Shown here one piece after another: positions 19,174 through 28,607 of a stretch of 64,000 nucleotides of DNA; the first letter of the stretch is position 1, and each line of letters starts with the position of its first letter. The notes beneath the pieces are model-generated. The model had not been told where the DNA came from. It saw only the letters and a program-made list of their open reading frames with translations, and ran no database searches. Position numbers and translations under genes: made by a program. This DNA comes from Planctomycetota bacterium. GTDB lineage: Bacteria > Planctomycetota > UBA1135 > GCA-002686595. The DNA lies in assembly GCA_012960475.1 (NCBI GenBank), contig DUBE01000035.1, forward strand, positions 1-64,000, written 5' to 3'.

Positions 19174-19176
19174 ACC

Positions 19177-20181
19177 ATGTCTGAGACTGCAACTACAAAG
19201 CTGACCCGTAAGGATTTCGTTTCTGACCAGGAAGTGCGCTGGTGCCCAGGATGTGGGGACTATGCCATTCTCGCTTCCATGCAGAAGTACATGGCGGATT
19301 CGGGCGCTGACCCGGCAAAGACGGTCTTTGTGAGCGGTATTGGCTGCTCCAGCCGCTTTCCCTACTACATGAACACCTATGGATTCCACACCATTCACGG
19401 CCGCGCTCCCGCGATTGCGACTGGAGTTAAGGTGGCTAATCCTGACTTGAGCGTCTGGATTGTGACTGGAGACGGGGACGCCCTTTCAATTGGTGGGAAC
19501 CACCTGGCGCACATTCTGCGCCGGAATGTTGATGTGAATATCCTGCTGTTCAACAACGAAATCTATGGTTTGACCAAGGGCCAGTATTCACCCACCAGTC
19601 CAGTGGGCACAGTGCGCAAATCCACCCCCATGGGGTCCGTGGAGCGCCCCTTCAACCCAATTTCATTTGCCCTCGGCTGTAATGCGACCTTTGTGGCCCG
19701 CAGCATTGACACCGATGCGAAGCATCTGACCAAGGTGTTCGCCGCTGCAGATGCCCATCGGGGGACTTCCTTTATCGAAATTTTGCAGAACTGCGTGATT
19801 TTCAACAAGGACTTCTACAGCAAGGTGGTGGATAGGTCCGTGCGCGCCGACATGACTGTCGATCTGAGACCGGGTGAACAGGTCATCTACGGCGCCGAAA
19901 ACGACAAGGGGATGCGATTTAGCGCCAAGGGTCTTGAGAAGTGCAGTGCCGCAGACGCGGATCTCTGGGACCCCACGTCAGCGACGGAATCCCAAGCCTA
20001 TGCCATCTCTCAGCTGGATCAGGATCCCGATACCCCCAAGCCCATTGGAATCTTCCGCTCTGTGGAGGCTCAAGTCTATGAGCAACAGGTCCACAAGCAG
20101 GTCGAGGCAGCTGTGAAGGATAAGGGTCCGGGCAAAGTCCAGGATCTGGTTTACTCTGGCGATCGCTGGACAATCGACTGA
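19177..20181 (+). CDS. korB: 2-oxoacid:ferredoxin oxidoreductase, beta subunit
   Basis: A 334-residue thiamine-diphosphate-binding subunit. Visible landmarks: WCPGCGDYAIL near residue 22 with two Cys of the [4Fe-4S] cluster, GIGCSSRFPYY with a third, the ThDP motif VTGDGDALSIGGNH (about 95-108) and NNEIYGLTKGQ. The order korA-korB with a 3-base gap is the standard arrangement, and the protein will form a heterodimer with the preceding subunit. It lacks the extra ferredoxin domain that pyruvate:ferredoxin oxidoreductases often carry, so electrons should pass directly to ferredoxin. This gives the organism a ferredoxin-linked step in the TCA cycle. Confidence 0.92.
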   Translation: MSETATTKLTRKDFVSDQEVRWCPGCGDYAILASMQKYMADSGADPAKTVFVSGIGCSSRFPYYMNTYGFHTIHGRAPAIATGVKVANPDLSVWIVTGDGDALSIGGNHLAHILRRNVDVNILLFNNEIYGLTKGQYSPTSPVGTVRKSTPMGSVERPFNPISFALGCNATFVARSIDTDAKHLTKVFAAADAHRGTSFIEILQNCVIFNKDFYSKVVDRSVRADMTVDLRPGEQVIYGAENDKGMRFSAKGLEKCSAADADLWDPTSATESQAYAISQLDQDPDTPKPIGIFRSVEAQVYEQQVHKQVEAAVKDKGPGKVQDLVYSGDRWTID

Positions 20182-20257
20182 TTGCCCTCAGGCTTGAGGC
20201 GCGGTAGTCGGCCGACCCTGGAAGGTGGCTGTCTGAGTTGCTCAGGTCTCTGGACCG

Positions 20258-21688
20258 TCAGTTCTTGCGCTTGCGTTGTCGGGGCGCTTGCTCTTGGTTG
20301 CCCCCGTAGCCGAGCTGTTCCAGTTGTGAGCGTTCGTTGCCCGTGAGCTGCACGGTCTGTTCGGGGAGTGCCTCCGCCTGCACGCGCTCCCACCATTGGG
20401 CGAGGACAGGGGCCAGGGCCAAAGCGGCTGGATTCTGGAGCGCGTTGATGGGCGTTGATTCAGTTGGGTCGGTACTCAACTCAAAAGCGGTCAGTTGGCC
20501 GAAGCGTCCACGGGCAATGAGCTTCAAGTCGCCTGAGATCGCAGCCCGCAGTCTGCCGCCTCGGTTGGTCTCGCTGAAGATCACCCGCGGGGTTTCCAGA
20601 TCGCTGGAATCTGGCCGGATGTCGCGGCCTTCGAGGCTAGGTGCTGGGGTCAGACCAAGGGTAGTCAGGATGGTCGGATACACATCGATCAAGGCCACCG
20701 GCTGGTGGATTATTGAGGGCGGTACGCCTGGAATGTGGGCAATCAAAGGTACGCCGATCAACTCCTCGTACAGGGTGCGTGCATGTCCGATGCTGCCATG
20801 GTCGCCGAACTCTTCACCGTGATCAGCGGTGAAGACGATGATTGTGTCATCCAGTTCACCAGATTGCTCAAGGTGTTCTAGCACCCGTCCGATGTTCGCA
20901 TCCGTGTGTCGGATTTCTGAGTCATAGAGCCGGCGTAGTTCAGCGTAGTCTTCTGAATTCAAATCCCGCCGTGCTTGCCAGAGTTCTCGGTAGAGTTGTC
21001 CGCTCTCTACCAGTCCCCCGTAGGAATCCGGCCGTGCGGAAGGGCGTTCGTGTTCCACATAGGCGCAGTGGGGATCGAAGTAGTGCAGCCAGAGGAACCA
21101 GGGACTGGAGTCGTCGTCTTGGGACTTGAGGAATGCCAGGCCCTGGTCTGTGACTCCTCTGCTGGTGACTGCCCCATGTCCCTGCACATTGGTTTCATCA
21201 AAGGCATCGAACCCCTGGTCAAAGCCCCAGCGTGCTGAACAAAATGAGTGGCTTACTACTGCAGCGGTATTGTAGCCCGCATCCTGAAGGACTTCTGGCA
21301 AGAGCAGCAACTCTGGGGCCAGGGTAGATTGATCGCCTTTGATCCCGAGAGAAGTCGGATAGCGTGAACTCAACAGGGCTCCGATGGATGGCGTGGTCCA
21401 TGGGGCTTGGGCATAGGCTCTGGTGTAGACCACGCTCTTCCGGGCCAGGGCGTCGATGGCTGGACTGGTATTGGACTGGTGCCCATAGCATGAGAGGTGG
21501 TCACGGCGCAGGGTGTCTACCACGATCAGCAGGACGTTGGGACCTTGCGCGGTGGACTCGGGCGTGGGATCCGGTTCCCTGCCTCCGCAAGAGGTCCCAA
21601 GGCCGGTGGCCAGCAGTGCTCCACCCCAGATCGCAAGCCTGTTGCCCGTTCCCTTGTCCCCGCGCCTGCTTCGTGTGCCCCTGGTCAT
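20258..21688 (-). CDS. Sulfatase-fold protein with Thr at the nucleophile position
   Basis: A 476-residue member of the sulfatase family. The N-terminus is basic and hydrophobic and ends at a Cys (residue 34, in LGTSC), a near-lipobox. Catalytic-domain motifs: NVLLIVVDTLRRDHL (51-65), then WTTPS at 97-101 where true sulfatases have C/S-x-P-S-R, and ADHGEEFGDHG. With Thr at 98 it cannot form formylglycine, so it is more likely a phosphatase, phosphodiesterase or phosphoethanolamine/glycerophosphate transferase than a sulfatase. The C-terminal tail includes EQLGYGG. The ATG at 21688 is used; an in-frame GTG at 21745 would overlap the divergent gene's start. Confidence 0.85.
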   Translation of the reverse strand: MTRGTRSRRGDKGTGNRLAIWGGALLATGLGTSCGGREPDPTPESTAQGPNVLLIVVDTLRRDHLSCYGHQSNTSPAIDALARKSVVYTRAYAQAPWTTPSIGALLSSRYPTSLGIKGDQSTLAPELLLLPEVLQDAGYNTAAVVSHSFCSARWGFDQGFDAFDETNVQGHGAVTSRGVTDQGLAFLKSQDDDSSPWFLWLHYFDPHCAYVEHERPSARPDSYGGLVESGQLYRELWQARRDLNSEDYAELRRLYDSEIRHTDANIGRVLEHLEQSGELDDTIIVFTADHGEEFGDHGSIGHARTLYEELIGVPLIAHIPGVPPSIIHQPVALIDVYPTILTTLGLTPAPSLEGRDIRPDSSDLETPRVIFSETNRGGRLRAAISGDLKLIARGRFGQLTAFELSTDPTESTPINALQNPAALALAPVLAQWWERVQAEALPEQTVQLTGNERSQLEQLGYGGNQEQAPRQRKRKN

Positions 21689-21733
21689 CAGTTCCAGCCT
21701 ACCCCATTCGTGACCAGGAGCTATCCTGGGCCT

Positions 21734-23647
21734 ATGGTTCCCCACCGGTTTTCTGCGGTCTGTTTTCTCTGGGCCATTGGCGTGGCCTTGAGTTCATCCG
21801 GCTCCACTCAGAAGGGCTCGGGCGATTGGGAGGTTCTTGCCCAGACTCGCGCCTTGGTTGCAGCCAAGGAATTGGACAGCACAGAAAAGAGCCTCATCAA
21901 TGCCTGGGCCAGATACATCGACCGGGTTCAGCCCAGGGGTGTGCCCACATCCACCGCCAAGATGTTCGCGCAGCCGTTCAGTGCGCCCACTACCGCGCTC
22001 GCACACACTGACCGCATCGCGCGCTCCGGGGTCCGCGGGAGTTGGGACCTGATCCTGGCAGAGGCGGCTGAGATCCTCGATCTGCAATCGCCGATTCCCG
22101 ACACGGGGCCACCTCAGGACCCGGCTCTGGTGCCGCATCTCGCGCAGATGGCCGAGCGTTGCGAGGCCGCATTCAAGGATGTGGGAAAGCGTTCCGAATT
22201 GGAAGCCGGTATGCACGCTCTGCTCGAGACCCTGAGCAAGACAGTCTATGCCCACGAAGAAGAAGCTCATCGGCAGCTTTCAATAAAGGCTGAGCATCTG
22301 GATCGTGCCGCGCTTCTGAGAATCGCCTGCGAGCTGCTCTATTGGAGCACACCCAGTGCCGCCAGTATTCTGGAGAATGTGTCCCCTGGTATTTTTGGCG
22401 GCCCGCGTCCTGAGGGGGTTACCGGTGAATTGCGCATGGCGGCGGAAACTCCATATGGGTGGGTGCTGATCGGAGGCCGGGGACCTAATCACTATGACGC
22501 AGATGTGGCCTACATCCTGGATCTTGGAGGCGATGATTTCTACTCCGGTCGCGCCACCCGCAGCAGCGCCAATGTACCCGTGAATCTGATCGTGGACCGT
22601 TCAGGAACGGATCACTACCAAGCATCTGAGCTCGGAGGCCTGGGCGCGGGGATCGTGGGCGTGAGCGTGCTGGTGGATCACTCTGGCGACGACACTTACG
22701 AAGCGGGACGACTCGCCTGCGGCGCGGGTGCCCTTGGGGTGGGCGTGTTGGTGGACTACGACGGCAATGACACTTACGCGGCTGATTCCTTTGCTCTGGG
22801 ATCGGCGGTCTTTGGCGTGGGACTGTGCCTGGATCGGTTGGGTAACGACCAGATGACTTCGCCCCTTTATTCCATGGGTTTTGGTGGGCCCCTGAGTGTT
22901 GGGATGCTGGTGGATGGGGCGGGAGATGACAGACGCGTGGCTCGTGGGGTCTACCCCTCGCCCTATGGCACCGAGGGTCAGTTCAACGCGGGTTCCATGG
23001 GTGCGGGATTGGGCTTTCGCATGCTTGATCTGTCACTGGTTCAGGCTGCCGGCGGTTGGGGCGTGTTGGTGGATTGCGCCGGCGATGACATCAACCAGGT
23101 GGGGGAGTTTGGTTTCGGCATGGGTTATTTCTTTGGGGTCGGAATTGTGCGTGATCTCGCTGGAAACGACTCGACCGAGGCGAGTCGCTATGGCATCGCC
23201 ACTGGCGCCCACTTTGGCGTCGGTATCGTGCTCGACGACAAGGGTGATGACTTGTGGTCGGCGCCCTACACCGCGGGAATTGCGGGTAATTGGGATCTGA
23301 CCATGTCGTTTTTTGCGGATTGCGCTGGTGATGACACCTATCGGGGCGGGGGCATCTGCTTGGGTGGCGCGACGATCACTTCGCTCGCGTGCTTCATGGA
23401 CGGAGGGGGGAAGGATTCCTACGAGCAAGGAGGAGACCCGGCTTTCGGACAAGCAGGTCATTCTAAAGACGTCGGGCGTGGTGTTGCGAGCCTAGGGATT
23501 TTTCTCGATGCGGGAGGGGCTGAAGACTCTTATCCCGATGCCGCGCCAGAGCAAGTGGGCAACAACAGCGAGCGTGTCTTTGAGCGCACAGAAAAGTCCG
23601 AAGACAAGAGCGGCATCAGCGGCCGAGGCGTTTTTGTGGATCGCTGA
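21734..23647 (+). CDS. Exported GxDxY-repeat, probable beta-solenoid protein
   Basis: A 637-residue protein; the ATG at 21734 begins a signal peptide (MVPHRFSAVCFLW...). An N-terminal helical region (about 30-240) precedes repeats from about 264 to 600. Each repeat has the pattern G-hydrophobic-G-x-hydrophobic-x-D-x-x-G-x-D-x-Y (for example VLVDHSGDDTYEAG, VLVDYDGNDTYAAD, FADCAGDDTYRGG). About ten copies are spaced irregularly at 20-45 residues and alternate with Gly-rich strands. This looks like a calcium- or metal-loaded beta-roll or solenoid on the cell surface, similar in logic to RTX repeats but with a different consensus. No enzyme motif is visible. It diverges from the sulfatase-fold gene with only 45 bases between start codons. 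Confidence 0.75.
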   Translation: MVPHRFSAVCFLWAIGVALSSSGSTQKGSGDWEVLAQTRALVAAKELDSTEKSLINAWARYIDRVQPRGVPTSTAKMFAQPFSAPTTALAHTDRIARSGVRGSWDLILAEAAEILDLQSPIPDTGPPQDPALVPHLAQMAERCEAAFKDVGKRSELEAGMHALLETLSKTVYAHEEEAHRQLSIKAEHLDRAALLRIACELLYWSTPSAASILENVSPGIFGGPRPEGVTGELRMAAETPYGWVLIGGRGPNHYDADVAYILDLGGDDFYSGRATRSSANVPVNLIVDRSGTDHYQASELGGLGAGIVGVSVLVDHSGDDTYEAGRLACGAGALGVGVLVDYDGNDTYAADSFALGSAVFGVGLCLDRLGNDQMTSPLYSMGFGGPLSVGMLVDGAGDDRRVARGVYPSPYGTEGQFNAGSMGAGLGFRMLDLSLVQAAGGWGVLVDCAGDDINQVGEFGFGMGYFFGVGIVRDLAGNDSTEASRYGIATGAHFGVGIVLDDKGDDLWSAPYTAGIAGNWDLTMSFFADCAGDDTYRGGGICLGGATITSLACFMDGGGKDSYEQGGDPAFGQAGHSKDVGRGVASLGIFLDAGGAEDSYPDAAPEQVGNNSERVFERTEKSEDKSGISGRGVFVDR

Positions 23648-23660
23648 CTGGCTCTTGCCC

Positions 23661-23936
23661 TCAGGCGAGCTTTTCGATCTGACCAAGAGGGGTCCAGCCC
23701 TTGATCAACTGGACATCAATGTTCCAGTCCCGATGTTTGACGTCTACGCCGTAGGTCGCAGTCTCGCGCACCCAGGCCTCGGAGTCGCTGCCGCTGGCGG
23801 GATCGTGGAGGTCTACATCGTGCATGATGACCTCGAAGCCGTTGGAGGAATCAAATCGGCCGATCACGATCGAGCCGTCACTGCACTCAACCACGAGGTT
23901 CATTCCGTGGGGTGCGTCCATGATGTTGGTTTGCAT
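23661..23936 (-). CDS. Small protein of unknown function
   Basis: A 91-residue protein, probably cytoplasmic, beginning at the ATG at 23936 (MQTNIMDAPHGM). An in-frame ATG 51 bases upstream has no better ribosome site. The sequence is compact and acidic, with VVECSDGSIVIGRFDSSNGFEVIMHDVDLHDP and a C-terminal KGWTPLGQIEKLA, and has no signal peptide. Its 3' end lies 13 bases from the 3' end of the GxDxY-repeat gene. The even composition and lack of an overlapping better frame support a real gene, but I do not recognise the family. Confidence 0.6.
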   Translation of the reverse strand: MQTNIMDAPHGMNLVVECSDGSIVIGRFDSSNGFEVIMHDVDLHDPASGSDSEAWVRETATYGVDVKHRDWNIDVQLIKGWTPLGQIEKLA

Positions 23937-24022
23937 GATCTGTTCTTTTGGCCCTGATCGGTGTGCAGGAAGGGTGATTCTAATCAACGTGGCGCCTAGT
24001 GTTTGCCATGATAGGGCCTTCC

Positions 24023-26578
24023 ATGAAACGAAACCCCTTGATCGTGGCGCTGGCCCTTGTGGCGCCTCTGGCAGCTCAAAATGGTGACCGTCAGGGAGAG
24101 GACCAGCCCCCCCTGCCGAAGGACCTGGTCGTGCCTGCGGCCCCTATGCTCACCCCGGCTGAGCAACTTGCGGGGTTCAAGTTGGAGGGGGACCTGGTTA
24201 TCGAGCTGGTTGCGGCAGAGCCTCTGGTGGTTGATCCGGTGCAGATTGCTTTTGACGAGTTGGGCCGTCTTTGGGTTTGCGAGATGCGTGGCTACATGCC
24301 TGACGCGGACGGCAAGGGTGAGGACCAGCCGATTGGCCGTATAGCTGTGCTTGAGGACACGGACGGGGACGGGGAGATGGACCGTCGGGTTGAGTTCATG
24401 GATGAGTTGGTCATGCCCCGCGCGGTCATGCCTACCAGGGGCGGGGCCTTGATTATTGCGCCGCCTGTGCTGTTACACGCCCGCGATACGGACGGAGATG
24501 GGCGCGCAGACGAGATCCGAGTGTTGGATACATCTCTTGGAGGCACTGAAAACCCCGAGCACGCGATCAATGGCCTGGTGCTGGGCCTCGACAACTGGTT
24601 TCGATGCGTCAAGTCCAGTGCTCGCTATCGTTGGAAGGGGAACGAGCTGGTGCGCGGAGTGACCGCAGGAGGAGGCCAATGGGGTGTGGCTTTCGATGAT
24701 TGGGGCCGTGCCTTCTACAACACCAACCCCGATCCCCTCCGTGGAGATCCTTGGCCCAGCCACTACGCGGTGCGAAATCCTAATCATGGAGCTGCACGCG
24801 GGATCAACCGTGGCTATGTGGGGGACAAGAGCGTCTGGCCCGGACGCATCAATCCAGGAGTCAATCGCGGCTATCGCAAGGGGACTTTGCGGGATGACTA
24901 TACCCTGCGCGTGAACACAGGCTCCTGCTCGCCGTACATCATTCGTAGTGGAGGTCTGGGTGAGTCCCTGCGCGGCAGCGCCATTGTCTGCGAGCCCACA
25001 GGCAACCTGCTCTCACGCTTTGAGCTGGCATGCCCCGACGGGATCAATCCGAAAGCAAGTCGACCTGCGCCAGGGCTTGAGTTCCTGACCTCCACAGATG
25101 AGCGCTTTCGACCCGTGGCCCTCTGCGGAGGCCCGGATGGTGCCTTGTATGTTGCGGATCTTGCCAGGGGGTTGATCCAGCACCGAATCTACCTGACTTC
25201 GTTCCTGCGCAAGCAGATCGAGGAGCGTGGCTTGGAAGAGCCCCATGCACTTGGTCGCATCTGGCGTATTCGGAGAGCCGATCTCAAGCGTTCCAAGGCC
25301 CTGAACATGGAGGATTGGACTTGGACCGCGTTGATCGCGGCTCTTGAGGATGACAACGGCTGGCTGCGGACTACGGCTCAGAGGGTGATTGTCGAGGACT
25401 ATGATGGGGACACCTTCGTGCGTGATCGGCTTGAGGTCTTGGCTCTTGACCAGAAGAAATCTGCCGAGACGCGGGCTCATGCACTTTGGACTTTGGAAGG
25501 TTGTGATGAGCTGCGCCCTGGGTTCTTGTTGCGAGCCTTGGGCGATAATGATCCTCGCGTGCAGGCTCAGGTCGTGCGGGTTGCGGAGGAGTTGCTTTCC
25601 ACCGGGCACGAGGAACTAAGTGCGGCGGTGGTGGCGTTGGGTTCTGAGACGAAGTCCCCGGCCCTGCACTTGCAGGTTCTACATAGCTTGGGCAGTGCCC
25701 GGACTGTTGCTGGGGATCAGGCCCTGCTGCGGCTGGCAATCGGTGGTGAGCCATCGCAGCAGACTCGGGAGGCTTTGATTAGTGGACTCTATCGGCGGGA
25801 ACTTGAGTTCTTGCGGGGGATTTGTGGTGCCGACGGGCTTGTTGGCAAGACCGATAATCACGACAGGTTGATTCGTTCTCTTGTCCGTTGTGTCGTGCGT
25901 GAAGGGAACCTGGAGCGCATCAATACCATGCTTGAATTGGTGCTGGACCTGCGGCGTGGTCATTCATGGATGGCGGATGCGATCTCTGGGGGGATCCTGG
26001 CCTCTCGGCCCAAGGGCGCAGAGAGCAAACCGGGTCCTGTGCGCGTGGCTCGGGCCTTGAGTGCCTGCGCGGACCTGGAGCGTGTTGTTCAAGAGAGCGA
26101 TCCCGCCAATGTGCGCGCCGTTTCTGCAGCCTTCGTCTGGCCAGGCCGTGCGGGCTTTGAGGAATGGCAACTCAGGCCATTGACTCATGACGAGGGGCAG
26201 CGTTTCGCCCGAGGCGCCGAACTTTATGGTCAGATCTGCGCCGCTTGTCACCAAGCCTCTGGACTTGGGGACCCCGGTCAGGCGCCACCTCTAAGGGGCC
26301 AGCGCGTGCCCCTGGGCAAACCAGAGCGCCTCGCGGCTCTTCTGCTGCACGGTTTGAGCGGACCCGTCCTGGTTGCCGGCAAGGTCTGGGATGGGGATAT
26401 GCCTGCCATGGCTTTCAGTGATGGGGATGTGGCCGCCGTGGCCACCTATTTGCGTCGCGCTTGGGGTCATGGGGCAGATCCGGTGGAAACGGAATTCGTT
26501 ACGCGGGTGCGCGCCGCGATTGCCGAGCGCAAGGGCCCCTGGTCCATAGAGGAACTTGACCGCTTCGAACTCAAGTAG
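24023..26578 (+). CDS. PVC-type heme protein: propeller, helical repeats and C-terminal cytochrome c
   Basis: An 851-residue exported protein. A signal peptide (1-18) is followed by a propeller of the glucose/sorbosone dehydrogenase type (about 55-410; EDTDGDGEMD and ARDTDGDGRAD look like calcium loops) and HEAT-like helical repeats (about 430-700). A C-terminal cytochrome c domain has CAACH at 739-743 and a probable Met ligand in DMPAMAF. This architecture is typical of Planctomycetes and Verrucomicrobia and is proposed to oxidise sugars or alcohols and pass electrons to the heme. The ATG at 24023 is preferred over two upstream starts because AGGG precedes it at good spacing. It converges on the ThuA-DUF1080 gene, sharing a hairpin at the two stop codons. 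Confidence 0.88.
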   Translation: MKRNPLIVALALVAPLAAQNGDRQGEDQPPLPKDLVVPAAPMLTPAEQLAGFKLEGDLVIELVAAEPLVVDPVQIAFDELGRLWVCEMRGYMPDADGKGEDQPIGRIAVLEDTDGDGEMDRRVEFMDELVMPRAVMPTRGGALIIAPPVLLHARDTDGDGRADEIRVLDTSLGGTENPEHAINGLVLGLDNWFRCVKSSARYRWKGNELVRGVTAGGGQWGVAFDDWGRAFYNTNPDPLRGDPWPSHYAVRNPNHGAARGINRGYVGDKSVWPGRINPGVNRGYRKGTLRDDYTLRVNTGSCSPYIIRSGGLGESLRGSAIVCEPTGNLLSRFELACPDGINPKASRPAPGLEFLTSTDERFRPVALCGGPDGALYVADLARGLIQHRIYLTSFLRKQIEERGLEEPHALGRIWRIRRADLKRSKALNMEDWTWTALIAALEDDNGWLRTTAQRVIVEDYDGDTFVRDRLEVLALDQKKSAETRAHALWTLEGCDELRPGFLLRALGDNDPRVQAQVVRVAEELLSTGHEELSAAVVALGSETKSPALHLQVLHSLGSARTVAGDQALLRLAIGGEPSQQTREALISGLYRRELEFLRGICGADGLVGKTDNHDRLIRSLVRCVVREGNLERINTMLELVLDLRRGHSWMADAISGGILASRPKGAESKPGPVRVARALSACADLERVVQESDPANVRAVSAAFVWPGRAGFEEWQLRPLTHDEGQRFARGAELYGQICAACHQASGLGDPGQAPPLRGQRVPLGKPERLAALLLHGLSGPVLVAGKVWDGDMPAMAFSDGDVAAVATYLRRAWGHGADPVETEFVTRVRAAIAERKGPWSIEELDRFELK

Positions 26579-26591
26579 CGCTGCTACTTGA
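26571..26591. terminator. Inverted repeat across two convergent stop codons
   Basis: A perfect 9-base inverted repeat (26571-26579 and 26583-26591, TCAAGTAGC with its complement) and a 3-base loop. It includes the last codons and stops of both convergent genes, which end in ELK and EFK respectively. It probably acts as a bidirectional terminator, or at least an RNA 3'-end stabiliser. Confidence 0.5.
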
Positions 26592-28506
26592 ATTCATACA
26601 GGCGCGGATTACGCCAGTGGATTGTGCCCTTCCGTCCACTGTGCACCTGCAGGGCGATGAAGCCTGAGGCAAAACGGTCGTCGTGCAGATCGGCGGTGGG
26701 GATGCCGTTGATCGAGACCCGTAGGTGATTCCCCAGGCATTCGATGCGGTAGCGGTTCCAGCTGTTCAACTGAAACGCGGCGCGTGCCTGTGGGTTGCCC
26801 TTCAGGTCTTGGATCCAGTTATCGCACTCGCAAAAGATTCCGCCGGACCAGGAGCGGTCGGAGGGATCGATTTCCGCCTGGTAGCCGCAGACTCGCTGGC
26901 TGCCCTCCAGATAGCTGCGAAATTGAATGCCTGAGTTGCCCTTGACCTCGACCCACACATCCGCTTCGAAGAGGAAGTCCTGGTACTCATCGGCAGTGCG
27001 CAGAAAGGACTGGCCGCCGCCCTTGACCTTGCCGATGATGGTGTCGCCGTTTCGTTTCCAGGCGGCATCGCCTGTAGGGGTCCAGCCTTCAAGACCATCA
27101 CCCCGGAAGAGGGGAACCTCTTTCTTGGTCAGGGATTCGCTTGAGCGTAGACGCATGGAGCGATACCAGACTTCTCCACCGTGGTCCTGGAGCATGATGG
27201 GGCCCGCTTGTGCCTTGGCAAAGTCCTCGTGGTTCTTGAACTTGGAGTTGCGTCGTGCCTCTTGGAACTGGTCGCCGCTCACATCTGTACTCACAACCAG
27301 CTGATCGTCAATCCAATGTTCGATGTGGTTACCCCGGGCCACAACGCGAGCTCGATGCCAACGCAGGGGACCGATGGGGGTCGCCTTGTCCGCTGTGATC
27401 ACATCGTACAGTGAGGCGCTGAGTTGCTTGGAAGGCAGGTTCTTGTGAAAAGTGTCGTCAAGGACCTGAAATTCCGGCCCGATCACGCCGGATGTTGTGT
27501 GCTGCACTCGGTACTTCAAGCCACTGTTCGCCTGGGCAGCCACCTGGAACTCGAATTCCAATTCGAAGTCGGTGTATTTTTCCTTTGTGAACAGGTTGCC
27601 CGCGGCATTGGCTCTACGCAGGCAGCCGTTGACAACCTGCCAGCCCGCACCAGGGGCATTGCCCTTGTCGTTCTCCCAACCGGCCAGGCTCTTGCCGTCG
27701 AAGAGCAGTAGCCAGCCGGCCTTGCGTTGGGCACTGGTCAGATTGTTCGCATCGTTTGTTCCGTCGATCACATCTCCCGTGGCTGCCCATTCGGTGCCGC
27801 GTCGGATCAACTCTGCAAACTGCAGGTCCTCGTGGGCTACGTGGGTTCCGCCCTTCCATACGTGGCCAAGGGGCGTGTGGAAAATGCGCCCCTTGCCCTC
27901 CATGCGTACGACAATCATGGGCTCATATGAATTGCTTCCGCCGGTGGCAGGATCAGAGAACGCACTTGCGATTTGATCAAATCCACAGTCGTGCATGTGC
28001 AGCAGGCGGTGATACAACTCGTCTGGATGGGCTACCAGATCGGGCAAGGTGCGCGTGATGGGGTGGCTGCGATCTTCCATGCGCACATCAAAGGGATGGA
28101 ACCTGCCATGGCCGGTTCCCTTGCGCCAGCAGTGGCAGACCATTGACTCGTATGCTTGCCAACCCGGGAAGGCGTTGTTGGCGGCATGCACAACCGAGAC
28201 CCCAAGACCTGAGCGTACGGCCGTCAGGAAATTGCTCTCGGCGGGTTCGCCCCAGCGTGGGCCGTTGTAGTCCAGCAGGATTGCGTCGAAGCCGCGCAGG
28301 CGATCAAGGTCGACGAGATACTTGGCGGGCTCAAATGTGACCTCCACCTCAAAGCGACTTGAAGCCGAGAGAATCCGATCCAGGGAAGGGGTTGTCCATT
28401 CCCAGTCATGATTGTTGGCCCCCGAAACAATCAGGACCCTGATTGGTTCTTGGGCGGTGCTAAACGCGGTCAGAGCAAAGAAACAGATGAGGGCAGGCAA
28501 TCGCAT
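26584..28506 (-). CDS. ThuA domain fused to two DUF1080 domains
   Basis: A 640-residue exported protein. After a signal peptide (1-18) comes a ThuA-like domain (about 21-250; VLIVSGANNHDW, VHAANNAFPGW, RIFHTPLGHVW). ThuA proteins are linked to trehalose/disaccharide catabolism by 3-keto oxidation. Two DUF1080 lectin-fold domains follow (about 265-450, starting LLFDGKSLAGWEN, and about 460-640, starting LFRGDGLEGWTP). DUF1080 members are annotated as 3-keto-glycoside hydrolases. The combination suggests one polypeptide that handles oxidised sugars outside the cytoplasm. It is the last gene of the leftward five-gene cluster. Confidence 0.88.
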   Translation of the reverse strand: MRLPALICFFALTAFSTAQEPIRVLIVSGANNHDWEWTTPSLDRILSASSRFEVEVTFEPAKYLVDLDRLRGFDAILLDYNGPRWGEPAESNFLTAVRSGLGVSVVHAANNAFPGWQAYESMVCHCWRKGTGHGRFHPFDVRMEDRSHPITRTLPDLVAHPDELYHRLLHMHDCGFDQIASAFSDPATGGSNSYEPMIVVRMEGKGRIFHTPLGHVWKGGTHVAHEDLQFAELIRRGTEWAATGDVIDGTNDANNLTSAQRKAGWLLLFDGKSLAGWENDKGNAPGAGWQVVNGCLRRANAAGNLFTKEKYTDFELEFEFQVAAQANSGLKYRVQHTTSGVIGPEFQVLDDTFHKNLPSKQLSASLYDVITADKATPIGPLRWHRARVVARGNHIEHWIDDQLVVSTDVSGDQFQEARRNSKFKNHEDFAKAQAGPIMLQDHGGEVWYRSMRLRSSESLTKKEVPLFRGDGLEGWTPTGDAAWKRNGDTIIGKVKGGGQSFLRTADEYQDFLFEADVWVEVKGNSGIQFRSYLEGSQRVCGYQAEIDPSDRSWSGGIFCECDNWIQDLKGNPQARAAFQLNSWNRYRIECLGNHLRVSINGIPTADLHDDRFASGFIALQVHSGRKGTIHWRNPRLYEFK

Positions 28507-28607
28507 GCCCCGACTTTATCCATAGGACGGCGCCATCGTGTGGTTGAGTGCAAAATCTCGGGCAGGATGGCTGCGGAGAGCCCTTGCTGCGAGGAGTATG
28601 GGGACTC

